A model generated the notes under the pieces. That model was given only the letters and a program-made list of their open reading frames with translations, ran no database searches and had not been told where the DNA came from. From Adiantum capillus-veneris (Eukaryota > Streptophyta > Polypodiopsida > Polypodiales > Pteridaceae): a stretch of DNA of 64,000 nt. Below are positions 41,264-53,407 of the stretch, piece after piece. Position 1 is the first letter of the stretch. Every line of letters begins with the position of its first letter. The DNA is taken from assembly GCA_014529385.2 (NCBI GenBank), contig CM043946.1, positions 22,453,077-22,517,076 on the forward strand, written 5' to 3'. Position numbers and translations under genes: made by a program.

Positions 41264-41301
<38 letters not shown>

Positions 41302-41548
41302 CTCAAAAGTGGATCCTCAAGAGTGGATACTCAAGAATGAAGCCTCCTTGCATAAAGGCTTCCTTTTAAAGGCTTTCACGATAATCCCTTCTACTATGGG
41401 TTTAAGTTTGAGCCCTTTAACTAGCATATACAACTTTGGAACTCCCAATGAGCCCAAGATTTATACAAAGTGAGTTGGAAATATTATGCACACCATAGCA
41501 TCCTGCTTGATGCATATTCGGTGTAGCATGTGTTAGCCGCTGCTAACA
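40848..41548 (-). repeat. 3' LTR of the LARD-like element, truncated
   Basis: Minus strand starts TGTTAGCAGCGGCTAACAC at 41548. It matches 46756-47415 closely. About 290 bases of its end are absent at the left edge. It carries a (GA)n expansion at 41266-41300, where the other LTR has only a few GA units. Confidence 0.85.
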
Positions 41549-41560
41549 TTTCCCCCTTCC
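41549..41560 (-). promoter_or_regulatory. polypurine tract
   Basis: Minus strand 'ggaagggggaaa' directly upstream of the LTR TG. Confidence 0.8.
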
Positions 41561-43497
41561 TAACTTTTGGCGCACGTCCACGTGTGCCGGTGAAGCAAAA
41601 CACAGTAACATGGTAGAAAGCAAGTCCATGGAAGAAATGTTGAGCTGCAAGAACATAAGAACAAGTAACGAACATCGAAGGCCAATAAAGATAAAAACAT
41701 GAAGTACAATGAACAATCATGTAAAGTGAATTTTTTGCTTCTAAAAGATGGGTGAATCATAGTAAAAAACTAGACAACATAAAGCAAAAAAGACACCTCA
41801 CCTATCGTGAAGATTAAACCACTTGAGATTTCAGTTTTATGCATGAAACACAAGCAATCATTTAAAACCCTAGGCTAAAAGTTCATAAACTTACTAGCTT
41901 AAAAACTATGTGACCAATCTTAATAAATCATTCAAGTCTATCGTGTCTACGGGCTATAAAAAATCTCCTAATCTATTAGTACATTGTCATAGATTTTTGA
42001 AGCTCATGGAAGTTTTGTTTTTGTCATTCATAGGAAAAAGTAAATCATGACACAAGGCTACCACCCCAAGGCAAGTCTAGGTGCGACTCTCGGCTCCTTG
42101 AACCCTCAAGAAGGTGTTCCAAAAGTCTATTGATTCAAAAGTTGATTGATTTCTAGCTCACTTAAAGTATGGAATTTAAAACAAGCCAAGAGCTAAAAAA
42201 TAATGTAACTTTGGTGAAATGAAGTGGCTTTCGATAGCCAAATTTTACAATTTAAAGCTCCAAACAAGTTGGCTAAACACTAGCTCATGAAATTTTGGAC
42301 TTCTAGAGCAAGCTATGAGCTAGAGATGACTTTAACTTGATGAAATGAAAATGAATGGCTCTCAATAGCCAAATTATGTACTTGGAAGCTTAAAAAAAGT
42401 TGGTTAAACACTAGCTCAAAAATGAAAAAATTTAACTTTTGACCAAGCTATGAGCTAGCATGTATACAACTTTTAATCCAAAGAATTTGGAATGGCTCTA
42501 ACTAGCCACATTTTGCAATATTTTGCAATGATGACCCCTTCTTGGATCAATGAAATCACAACTTTTCCCACAATCCTTCAAAATGAAGCTCAATTGTTAG
42601 TGCATGAAAGCATTTGTCATTTAAAATAAGCACTAAAAAATGCACAATCAACCATAACCTCAAAAGTTTAATGCTCACTCTTGGCCATCAAACAAGCTCA
42701 ATCTTAGTGCTTTGCAATCATATGATCATTCAACATGAGCACTAAAAGAATCCACAAGTCAAATTTTAAACTTTGTTTTGGCCAAAGAAAGCTCAACTTT
42801 TTAGTGCTATGCAAGGTATTCTCATTCAAATCAAGCACTAAAAGGTACAAGCAATGTCATGTTTAAGCATAAAGTCCCAACCAAACAAACACAACTCATT
42901 GTCTAGTGTAACTTTCACATGAAGCTCACATGCTTTTCAAAAAGATCTCGACATTTAGTGCAAAAAACTTCAATCAAGCCGAGCATTAAACCATGCACAA
43001 GTCGAATTATTGATGCAAGTATGGTCATTTGTGCATAGTCACAATCATATTACATAGAATCAATGCCCGCATGCTCTTGGTCGCAACATTCATTGTTCAT
43101 TTAACACATATAATATGATCCATAAGATCTATAGAGCACTACACAAATCAATGTGATGCAAAATTTTAATTCAATGAACCTCCCTTCAATGACACAATGA
43201 CTATTTTGGCAAAATACCTTCAAAATGTCAATGTATAGCTCTTTGTATTATTTGCACTTCATCTCAAAAAATCAAAATGGAATTCTCGATTGCAAGTTTT
43301 GAAGGTCCAAGAGATTTTAAATTGTGATAGCATCACCATTATGGTTAATTTCACAAGGTCGTATGGTTTTCGAAGGTGAGAGAGGAGATCTCGTGGGAGT
43401 CATCTCTATCTTTTTCCCACTTAAAATCATTCGTCTGTGATTTTCTTTTAACTTCATTTTTTTCTGGACTCTGAATCGCAGCCTATGAAAATGAGAG
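41561..43497 (-). other. non-coding interior of the LARD-like element, left part
   Basis: AT-rich with recurrent phrases such as 'ctagctca', 'tggctatcgatagcca' variants and 'agcactaaaa' (42180-42990). These look like old tandem or dispersed duplications. No coding. Confidence 0.5.
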
Positions 43498-43644
43498 AGT
43501 GAGAGACAGTGACAGTGAGAGTGAGAGTGAGAGAGAGAGTGTGTTTGGTGTGGGTCTGCATGCGAATTCTTGCGAGAGAGTTTTTCTGCAGTGGACGTCA
43601 TAAGGCTTGCAACCAAGTTCACTGAGAGAGAGAAAGAGAGTGAC

Positions 43645-43692
<48 letters not shown>

Positions 43693-44060
43693 GTGAGCCC
43701 CTCAAAAATGACAAGGCATCTGTTGGCTATTAGCGCGTGTGTGTGGGGTGCACCGACTGCAGGCAACGGAGATACAGGGCTGGATGAGAACAGCCATGCC
43801 CGCAACATGTGTGTGTGTGTGTGTGAGGACGCGCCAAGGCGGGGACCAGGGTGTGCGACTCTGCAGTTGGAAAGTGGTTTGAGAGACAGTGTGTGTGTGT
43901 GTGTGAGGAATCCAAGCCAAAAGTGGCGAGGCAAGCGGGGTGTGTGTGAGTAGCGCCAAAGCTGCCAGCGAGGAAGCAGGGCACGGGTGTGTGTGTGTGT
44001 GTGTAGCCAAAGTAAGTGGGATCGAGCCAAAAAAGGGCCGCAAATTGTGTGCAAGAGAGA
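43498..44060. repeat. cluster of GT and GA microsatellites
   Basis: (GA)n near 43495-43540 and (GT)n at 43649-43689, 43808-43824, 43890-43905, 43939-43948 and 43988-44004, spaced by 40-90 bases of GC-richer sequence. The GC-rich spacers differ from the surrounding AT-rich DNA. Confidence 0.9.
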
Positions 44061-46440
44061 GAGAACAGGAAACAGGGTGGCACAACAACTTTTTTTTTTA
44101 TTAAAAAAATTATCCTCTTAAGAGGAGATTCCCACAAAGCGTTTGTGCACGTCTTTGAAGGTGGGGTTCAACCATGAGGAGAGATGCATTCAATAGACAT
44201 TTTGCAGCATACTCCTTAAGAGCAATCGATCATTATAAAAGAAGTTTTGTAGTCCTTAATCAAAAATCACAATCTTTTGCATACGAGGATTGAATCAGTT
44301 TTCATGAAAAGTTATGGAAGACATAATGCATTTTCCCTCATTGCAGTGCATAAATTTCCTTTCAATTATCAATTCGATCTCTCTTCCTAATTATTGCAAC
44401 ATAAGTTGCTCATGGTCATTGTGCAGAATAATCCTAGAGATCACCCTTTCATATTGTCATGAATCAAAGCATTTAATTGCATGCATGCCGACCTATAATT
44501 CACAATTTCTCTCATTGGTAATTACAACCATGATCATTTGATTGCTCAATTTCAAATTGCCAATGCTAGTCATAAACCACAAGCTTGCATGACCATACAC
44601 AAAATAAAGTTCAAAATTTGCAAAAATGTTATTCTCCAATTACAATCAATTAGGTTTCATTTGCAAATCCAAACTAACCATTGCATCTTTAGTAGCTCAT
44701 ATCCAATAGCTCTAATCATTCAAATCCAATTGGATTTTGTCATTTTGGTTTGCATGACCATACTCATTCGATTACATCAATACATAGGCACACATTTAAT
44801 AAAATTCCAATCAATTTGGCTTCAATGCAATGGTAGTCCATTAATTTATCCTCAATTGTGTGCAATTGAGTCATCTCAAATCAATAAATCATACACGTAC
44901 CAAAGTTTAGGTCTTAATCATCACAATTGGCAACCAAGGCCGATCATTCATCTTCAATTTGGACATCAAATGCCATTGAGTTGGTACTAGGTACACACAT
45001 TAGTGCATTTTCCCATGTTCATCAAATTGATTCATCATTATCATGGCAATGCACTAAAAATCTACTCAATTGAGTACCAATTGAGTGATCTTTCCCAAAT
45101 CTCAAAGCCAATTGTGACACACACATAAATTATTTGGCCAAATTAATCATCATAATTGATAAAATTACCAATTATTCATTCACAAATTGGATTGTACATG
45201 CCATTGATTGGCACACACACCCAAATTTAGGCCAAAAAATTTATGCACATAATCCATCAATTTCTCATTGCAATGTTCAAATTGCAAGCTCGATCAAGCA
45301 TACTTGAATGCATGCATGCTCAATTTCTAAAAAATTAACACTATTTTGACCCAATCAAGTAATGCACACACTCAAAATTATGCACAAAAGATCAAATTTG
45401 GCTCAATTGGCAATGCATTTAGACTTACACCTAATGATTGCACACAATTTTCATGCACATTTCACAATCAAAAATCATTTGGGTGCCCTAATTGACCATC
45501 AATCATAAAAAATCAAGTGGTCTTGGATAGGCACACACACTCAATTTTTGCCCAAATTTTTGGCAATTAGGCTTATCCAATGATTGAATTAGCCTAGCAT
45601 ACACATCAACTAGATGATTGCACATTCATAAATCATCAATTTCATCAATTTTTATGCATGCACACACTCAAGATTAGGTACACACACACTTGAATTTTTG
45701 ACAGTTTTTTTCCCTCTTTGGTGCATTACACACACAATGATTTTTATGCACACATGATTTCTTTTTGCAAATCAAGCTTAATCTTGACACACACATCATT
45801 CATTAGTCAAAATTGACCATTAATTTCATTTCAAAACAATAAAATTAGGCTTCTCAAAGTATGTCAATTGAAATACACACCTAATTTTAGCAATGAATTA
45901 GCAACACATTGGAATCAAATTAACCACCCAAAAATTGAATGGTGTAGGTCAATGCACTTACAATCGATTTCATCCAAGCTAATCCTTGCTCCACGCGACG
46001 ATTCCATCATGCACACACATGTGTGGCTCGTCCAAATTATCCAAAAAATTGACCATTATAGGCCAAAAATCAAACACTCAAATCATCAAATTAGGCATGG
46101 ATTAGCACAATTAACTTGATAGAAGTGTTGATTCCACCTCTTAAGGGGATTTAACATACATTACACTTCAAATGTTAGTGGTTAGATTAGCAAAGTTAGT
46201 CAAAAATTAGTAAAAATTAGCATGGAAATGAAGCAAAATTAGTAAGGGTTAGTATGAAATTAGTGAAATAGGGGGTGGAATTTGGGGTTTGGGGTATTCA
46301 TAACTCAACAATTAGCTTCAATTTCTTGCACAACATCATCAAATCAAACCAAAATTGAGTTACACACACTCAAAAACAGATGAAATTAGTAGTGAAAATT
46401 ACTCTATTTTAAATATCCTATACTCACTAGCTTAGGTTAT
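44061..46440 (-). other. G-poor, AT-rich interior of the LARD-like element
   Basis: About 2.4 kb very poor in G on the plus strand, built from words like 'caattg', 'catttag', 'acacaca' and 'aattgacc'. No open frame of interest. The element's own transcript (minus) would be C-poor. Confidence 0.7.
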
Positions 46441-46461
46441 CGATCCCCGACAACGGTGCCA
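46441..46461 (-). promoter_or_regulatory. primer binding site, tRNA-Asp type
   Basis: Minus strand TGGCACCGTTGTCGGGGATC matches the complement of the plant tRNA-Asp 3' end (TGGCGCCGTTGCCGGGGATC) with two transitions. It lies two bases from the LTR. Confidence 0.75.
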
Positions 46462-46463
46462 AA

Positions 46464-47415
46464 TGTTGGGAGGCATTGTAGCAATGACCTTATCACAACC
46501 CACACAGAATTATCAATCCATGGATCAGCAACCCGGCTAGGGCATGGAAACACGAGCATCGGATGAATAGAAATAGAGGATTCAAGAGAATACCTCACCA
46601 ATGCAAGTAGAGATTAGCCATGGCAAGACTAACTCTAAACATACTCTAATCACTAATCAATCAACTCCTACACACATCAAGTCCACCGAAGTCCGACTTG
46701 CCAATCTTATGGAGTCACAAGAACACAGTCAACACAAGCATCCATGATCAAGGCGCACACTAATTGCATTGAAGTTGGCTTTCCCAATCATCACATGCCA
46801 ACCAAGGTACTCTAATCACATCACACATAAGTGGCATTAAGCTCAAGGCTCTTAAACCTTCACACACTTAAGCACACAATTAGGCACAAACTCTAATGAC
46901 ATGACCAAGAGTGCACGCACACTACACTAATCAAGAGAATTAGAGAAGTAATCAACTAATTGAAATCCTTATGAAAGAAGAGAGTTAAGATCAAAGCAAG
47001 GAGTACTTACCTCTCTCAAATCTAGAATAATGAGAGTGTAAAACTACTATATGACATACTGAAATGTAGAGAAGATAAAACTAATGAGTAAAATAGGGAT
47101 TAGATTAATCAAGCTTCTCTAATTACAATGGATTAGTACTAGCCTCTTAAGCATGGGCATTAAGATCAAGGCTAGGCCATCCATAGAGAAAGCACTCAAG
47201 AGAGAGAGAGCTCTCAAAAGTGGATCCTCAAGAGTGGATACTCAAGAAGGAAGCCTCCTTGCATAAAGGCTTCCTTTTAAAGGCTTTCACCACAATCCCT
47301 TCTACTATGGGTTTAAGTTTGAGCCCTCTAACTAGCATATACAACTTTGGAACTCCCAATGAGCCCAAGACTTATACAAAGTGGGAGGTGTAGCCTGTGT
47401 TAGCTGCTGCTAACA
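46464..47415 (-). repeat. 5' LTR of the LARD-like element
   Basis: 952 bases, minus strand TGTTAGCAGCAGCTAACAC...CCTCCCAACA. 'gggctcattgggagttccaa' is shared in related form with the LTR at 49859. Confidence 0.87.
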
Positions 47416-48345
47416 CCAGGTCACCTCCCAGAGCTTCATCACCTAGACAGATTTCTCCACAGAGCATAGTTGATCAGCTGCAATCTAGAGTGATTGAGAT
47501 GAAGAGGATGAATATTGAGATTGACGATATGATGAGTACACTAGAGGGCCCTACCATGGAGCCACCTACATTGCCAATTCCAGAGGTTGATACTTGTTCT
47601 ACGAGGGATGTACAGCCTAGTGAGATTGCTCCTCCACTAGACACGAGCATTGAGCCACTAGAGATTGATAGAGAGCCAGATTCCATAGCCATTATTGATG
47701 ATCCCCTTGCACTTATCATAGAGGTAGATGTCCCACCACAGCCCTATACATGAGGAGATAGCCGATGCACATGACCATGAGAGTGTTGACATTACTACAG
47801 AGCCTTTAGAGATCGAGATACCTATAGAGACAGATTCCTGCATAGAGATACCTACTCATGAGCATTTACCACCAGATTCTTTAATGATTGAGCACATAGA
47901 CCCCCCATGCGAGACACGGACAGATAAGGTATCTAGAGACCATGAATGTCACCCCTTGAGTGTAGACCTCACAAATCAGGATCCAGGGACCCCTTTGACG
48001 ACAGTGACTTCTACCATTGTACTTGAGATACCCCGAGAGGTAGAGCCTACATTAGAGGATGTTCTCACCAGGAGTAGTCCCACCCATGAGCCACCAAGGA
48101 CATATCAAGCCTATAGCTCATCATCGAGAGCTTATGATAGGACTACTAGACATGTTTATGTGCCTCGCACGATGACACATGTTAGAACTTTAGCTAGTGA
48201 TGACATGCCAGTTTGGATTGAGAGCCACAGCACACATGATGGACTATCACATGGTTGGCTCACATTGCACATCCTCCTACATCTACTACAGTTTCTTAGA
48301 CCACACTTATGCCACAGAGATCTAGACCATTTTCACGACCATTAG
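47416..48345 (+). pseudogene. unknown retroelement protein, part 3, acidic
   Basis: Open from the edge of the insertion: 'RSPPRASSPRQISPQSIVDQ' and 'VIEMKRMNIEIDDMMS', then strongly acidic, proline-rich text ('PLEIDREPDSIAIIDDPLAL', 'TEPLEIEIPIETDSCIEI'). There is one frame change near 47740. Composition (Glu/Asp/Pro/Thr) suggests a disordered linker. No domain recognised. Confidence 0.4.
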
Positions 48346-48480
48346 AGAGGCCTATTCCAAGCCGAGGACATACACGAGCTAGATATCAACGACCACATAT
48401 GAGGAGATCTCGATATACCTTCCTTGAGATACCGTGGACATTGAAAATTTGGCTACCAAAGAGCCTACCACTTATTACAC
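48250..48480 (+). pseudogene. unknown retroelement protein, basic tail with IWLPK
   Basis: In the frame of position 48429 the plus strand reads 'RSRPFSRPLERPIPSRGHTR' and 'RYQRPHMRRSRYTFLEIP', then WTLKIWLPKSLPLITP and stop. The Arg-rich stretch is nucleic-acid-binding in character, like a nucleocapsid tail. 'IWLPK' echoes the W-V-P-K motifs of Gy2. Confidence 0.4.
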
Positions 48481-49846
48481 CATAGGGTGCCATGAGCCAT
48501 AGCTCACCAAAGATTCCTATTGATCATGCTATTGATTTAGAGCTAGGCAATAGTCATCCACTGAGGGATTCTAAGCTACAGAGTTATTTGATGACATAGT
48601 CACAGGCTGATGTCCTCCCTAGACCCATTACTTGTGCTATAAATTCTATGGAGCTAGGTGCTAGCCAACCATTAACCATTAGACAAAGAGCTAGAAGATT
48701 AAAGGCTTTATTGTTTGGAGAGATTTCTCTTATCTCTCCTAGTTGCACTAGACCATTGACTTGAGCATATTGACTATGGTGCACTAGCTGCATGCATTTA
48801 TACTAGAGACACTTTTTTCCTACGGGTTTTTTTCCTCTAGGTATCCAGGTTTGAGACCCTAGTTTAGGATTTCTTTCATTTTGTAATAAAACTTTCACTT
48901 CTATGTTGACACACCTTTCTAGGTGGTAGTGTCTTGCCTTATGATTTTGCAGCATAGATGGACTTCAGCTTCCAGATTTCATGGTTCCATTGAGCTTCAT
49001 GGTTATATGCCGATTTCCACAGCTACTAAGGAGCTGCATCATATTTCTCCAGGTGTATCACTTCCTATGCTATATGTTTTTGTACACCTATATTTGCTTA
49101 TTGTGGCTTTTCATGGTTTGGTTGAGTCCATTTTATTATGTCTTGTTATCTGCCAGTAGAGATAAATAAGTTTGTACATGCTTTAGTTAATTTAACATAG
49201 AGCTTAATCTTATTGTTGATAACCCTTGAGGTTAGGAGGTTGTGACTTTAGGTTAATTCATTTACTTGACCTACCACTCCTAGTTGGCAAAATTATTTAA
49301 ATGTTTGAGACCTTAGGAGGGTTTTAGGCATAGAGAGGCTTGCTCACTTCACAACAAAGAGCACTAGTAAGAATACAAAGGATATGGAAGCACAAAAGTG
49401 CCACAAGTGTAAAAGCTTAAGCTGGAGGAGAAATCCCAGCTGGATTTTGGTACTTCACTCACGTATAGCCTATGGTATTAGAGTCCTATGAAAGAGAAAA
49501 AAAAAAGACTTGCATTGAGCTTAAAGTAAAAATTCAAGCTTTTGTTTGGAGTTGTATAGTTAGTTCGCTTATCTCTACTCATAAACACAAATAGGGAATT
49601 TGCCTTTAGATATTTTTTCTAACTTAGCTAGTACTAGAGTGACTGTTTTAACCCTTTGTCATAGCTAACTAATTGATAGACTCGACCACAAGCTCAAAAC
49701 TCTTGTTTAATTATTTTTAGCAAGTACAGTTTATCTGTCTTTTATTGGCAGTTTAACAATTCAGAATTCTTTGCACTTAGTCATTCCATGATATGCTTTA
49801 CTTTGCCTTATGACTTGTTTGCCACATGAAGGGACGGCAAAGCCTA
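48481..49846 (+). other. 3' non-coding region of the unclassified element
   Basis: About 1.4 kb without a recognisable gene between the coding part and the polypurine tract. Confidence 0.45.
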
Positions 49847-49858
49847 GGAAGGGGGGAA
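49847..49858 (+). promoter_or_regulatory. polypurine tract
   Basis: 'aggaagggggga' directly before the LTR TG at 49859. Confidence 0.75.
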
Positions 49859-50649
49859 TGTTGGATGCATCCAACGTCAGCAGCCATTCCATTTTCACCT
49901 TCTCATGGACATTATTTTTCCATTTGCTATGTATATATTCATGGGCTCACATTGAGTTCCAAGTTGTATCTGTTTATTCACTTCATGTACTTTGGGCGGC
50001 CGGCCATAACTTTTAAAACCCTAGGTATATAAGTGAATGTAGCTCATGTGAAAGAAAAGATATCATTTTGAGAGAAACCTAGAGTAGAGAAGAAGAAGAA
50101 GGAGGCTATGGAGGTGGAAGCATGGAGCCACATGTACTCTCTTCACGGACCGATTATATGCATGCAATGAAGATGAGTCCTTTTGCCTTTCTCTTGCTTT
50201 CCATTAAGTTGTGTATTAGTGTCTTGATGGTGTAGATTAAGAACTAATCGCTCTCTAATTCTTGATTGCCTATTGTATGTTTGATTCTAGTAGTGTGTGC
50301 ATGATTAGATTAGTGTGTAGATTAAGGATTCGTGCATGCATTGCTCTAATCATAACTCCATGAGCTTGGGTGAGCTTGTGATTAGGATGTGACCACGAGG
50401 ATTAAGAATGCAACGATTAGCAACCGTGATTAGCATAAGGGTTAGCATGTGTGCATACACTAATATCCTTCATTAGTTCTCTCTTCTTCCTATTGTAAAT
50501 AATCTCATGTGATTTCCCCACTCAATTCTATCTCATTTCTCTCACACAATCACCCATGTGTCATGTTTCCATGCCCTATCCGGGTCGCTACCATCCTTGG
50601 ATTGATAATTTTGTTGATTCTTTAGAGCTATGCTACGAGGGAGTTAACA
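49859..50649 (+). repeat. 3' LTR of the unclassified plus-strand element
   Basis: 791 bases, TGTTGGATGCATCCAACG...GGGAGTTAACA, with TATATAAG at 50026-50033. Its end ('catgccctatccgggtcgct...ggattgataatt') resembles the end of the LARD-like LTR. Flanking bases to the right are CCCTC; no matching left copy was found. Confidence 0.7.
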
Positions 50650-50659
50650 CCCTCTATCC

Positions 50660-50860
50660 TGAGCTTTGATACCAATCTAAAGCCTAGGGCTATGAAACCT
50701 AACTCTCCACCCATTCATATGCCTCTTTTCCAGGCAACCCCCGAGATTGGTTTCATTACTTTCTGAAAGTGTGTCCCTATTAGTTTGGCTTGTTGCATGG
50801 GCTTGTCCCATAGGTGTCTTTTTCCCATTCTTTCAAGCTAGTCTTAGCTCAAAAACACAA
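50660..50860. repeat. segmental duplicate of 38190-38400
   Basis: Same order of blocks as at 38190. Lies directly right of the LTR. Confidence 0.75.
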
Positions 50861-51639
50861 ACCCCATGATAAATTAAGAAACAAATGAATATAAATACAT
50901 AGTACTTACTCAGAGCTCAAGAGATAGTAGGGTTGAAAGTATTGAGGTAGAGGCAATTTGACTCTTACCCAAGGCCGAACATTTTGATCACCCACTCCCT
51001 TTATCCGTATTCTTTATATACATAGCAATAAGGAGCTCTCTCTCATACTTGATGAAAAGAGTTTGCTCCACCCATATATGTGGCTATTGCTCCTCCACCA
51101 CAAGCACTAGGCTCATTCCCAACACTCCAAGAAAGATAAAAATATTTGGTGATGAGTTTGCATGCACAATCAAATTTTCCTTTCTATTTCATATACATTG
51201 CCAAAAAATGGATCAAAGTTTAAAATTTGTGCATAAATGTGCATGGCACAATTTTTATAAATAGCTCATAACCTCAAATACATAGAGTATATATGCATTA
51301 GAAGCATTAGAAAACCTTTACAACGATGAAGACTACTTATGTAGCATCCTAAGACACACTAAGAGGCATTTTACGGTGGTCTATGGCCAAATTTATGAAA
51401 AATAGACAAAAACAGTACAGGTTTTTTGGCACAATTTAGGTTGGAAATTGCTTATGAAAGACAATTCTAGAGTTGAAATTCATAGCCCCAAAAAAATCAA
51501 AATTTTTACAACTCATAAGCTATCTTTGTGGATATCAAACACTCTAAGACCTCATTAGCATCCCTAGCAATAATTCTAGGAAATCGCTTGGTTAAGAGGA
51601 CATAAAGGTGTCCATTTACCAATCTAGTGATACATATAT
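50861..51639. other. no gene recognised
   Basis: AT-rich sequence with no significant frame or repeat match in the window. Confidence 0.4.
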
Positions 51640-52480
51640 GGGATCTAGGCAGCCATCTTGAGCTAAAGCAAAACCTTATTCAAGTGGTCATATATATATG
51701 TGCGTAGTACTCCAAGAAATGAGTTTATTTTGGCATGTATCTTTGCAAGTTGGACCTTGGCTCAATGAGCCACGGCCTCACATGCTTGCAACGATCCCTT
51801 ATCAAGTATGCTTATAGTCGTTGCAGAGAGGGTATATAACTAGTATGGCCTAATAAAGCTACTTGCCATACAAAACATAGACACTCCCATAAAACAAAAA
51901 ATATCCAAATTGCTTGCCTATTCGAGTATTAAATCAAGTGTGTGCTTCTTTCCTATCTAGAGTGTGGCAAAATTGAATTACAACCTTAATTCACCTCCTA
52001 CACTACGAGAGAAATTGAATTCGGTTGCACATCTCTACTTGATAGAGACATGGATTACACGTACATTGCCTCTTCTAATAAAGATGCCATATCACAAAGA
52101 CTAGCTTTTGACTAGATTCATAAAGAGGCCACACTATGCCCCAAAATCAATTTGAGAGCATGCCACACAAGTGCCCTAGTAGCAATGGGACAACTTAGAA
52201 TATTGTCACACATATTAAAGATTGGCTTAGTTACATGCATTCTAGATGTGAGAGGACTTGTAGGATATGTACAACAAAAGTAGAGAGTAAGGAGCATTAT
52301 TATGAAGATTCCCATATTATAAGATCATGTGGAATTGAATAGACTACTTTGTTGATAGGCATTCCATGCCATGAAGAGCTAATGGAGTCAAAAGATTAGA
52401 GACAATTGATCAGATTCCTACCTGGATCCTTCCTAGTTGGCCCTACTTCTACCTTGATATAGTTGACACTTTTTCTTTAC
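51640..52480. repeat. paralogous locus preserving empty insertion sites
   Basis: It matches 19285-20197, 21229-21551 and 37361-37570 in order. It lacks the foldback element (expected near 51695), the 1-kb insert (near 51983) and copia A (single TTGTA at 52258-52262). Confidence 0.85.
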
Positions 52481-53290
52481 ATATGGTCGAACTAAGCTTA
52501 CCTTGGACCTTGAATACTTGTTTCATGATGGTGACTCAACACTAGCTATCAAGGATGACAATGAGGTCAAAGATTTACTTTTTTTTTGTTGCTCAATATG
52601 CATCTATCAATCCAATTTTGATATAACTAACATTTTACCTTTTGGGTTTAATTTAAGCTAAGGAGGAATGCTTCTATCAAAAAATTATATTCCAAATGAG
52701 AAAAATGCATATCCAAACAATGAGAGATTCTTCAATTCAATTAGTTTCTAATGCACCGTGCCATTTACTACAATGTTCATTAATGGTTTTGCCACTCATA
52801 TTGGTCTTTGATTCTTACTTAAGATCCTAGGGGGATTTTATGCATCTACAAGTGTCTTCTTGACACCATTACAATTTCAAGATTTTGATAGTTATTATTT
52901 TCCTACAATTTTTGAAGGAGGTTGAATTTACAATTAAAATGCACCAAGAGAGATGGAGCCATGTAGAAGTAAGAGAATGGACATTTGGGAGGTTTTGTTT
53001 ACCTGTGAATGGTTGCAAGTTGAAAAACATTTATCGCAAATGATGGTGACAAAGCATTTTTCAGACTTCCATGACACAATGTTGGAGAGGGGGAAGGGGG
53101 TACACACCCGGAACACACAATGTGCACCTCTCTATAGCCCAGGGTAAACACAACCAATCTATTAGGATCACCTTCAAAATCCACATAATTTCACTTGTAC
53201 ACACTCGTTTTGCCACACCAACATGCTTCACGGGAAGCTCCAACACCTGTCACACACCCAACACCTATATTCCACACCGCTACTTCACAC

Positions 53291-53292
<2 letters not shown>
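52481..53292. other. no gene recognised
   Basis: AT-rich sequence left of Gy2. Short frames only. Confidence 0.4.

Positions 53293-53377
<85 letters not shown>
53293..53377. repeat. (CT)n microsatellite
   Basis: About 85 bases of pure CT, 26 bases left of the Gy2 target duplication. Confidence 0.97.
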
Positions 53378-53380
<3 letters not shown>

Positions 53381-53402
53381 TTGCATACACAAAATTCAGT
53401 TC

Positions 53403-53407
53403 GAGGT
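53403..53407 (+). repeat. Gy2 target duplication GAGGT, left copy
   Basis: GAGGT precedes the LTR at 53408 and follows the other LTR at 63937-63941. Confidence 0.9.

Larger units (their letters stand above)
40848..47415 (-). mobile_element. non-coding LTR element (LARD-like), minus strand
   Basis: Direct LTRs at 40848-41548 (left end lost) and 46464-47415, a polypurine tract inside the left LTR (41549-41560) and a tRNA-Asp type PBS inside the right LTR (46441-46461). The 4.9-kb interior holds no plausible protein on either strand. This fits large retrotransposon derivatives (LARDs), mobilised in trans. It interrupts the unclassified plus-strand element. No target duplication can be checked because the left LTR end is missing. 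Confidence 0.8.
39502..50649 (+). mobile_element. unclassified plus-strand LTR element, interrupted
   Basis: The coding region (39502-40860 and 47416-48480), long 3' region, polypurine tract (49847-49858) and 3' LTR (49859-50649) all point to a plus-strand LTR retrotransposon. It is split by the minus-strand non-coding element 40848-47415. I see no protease, RT, RNase H or integrase, and no 5' LTR. Its LTR shares blocks with the LTR of the interrupting element, so the two are relatives. Confidence 0.55.

Noticed and set aside
43317-44137. Histidine/threonine-rich frames on the minus strand
   Set aside because: Arise from GT/CA repeats; no domain.
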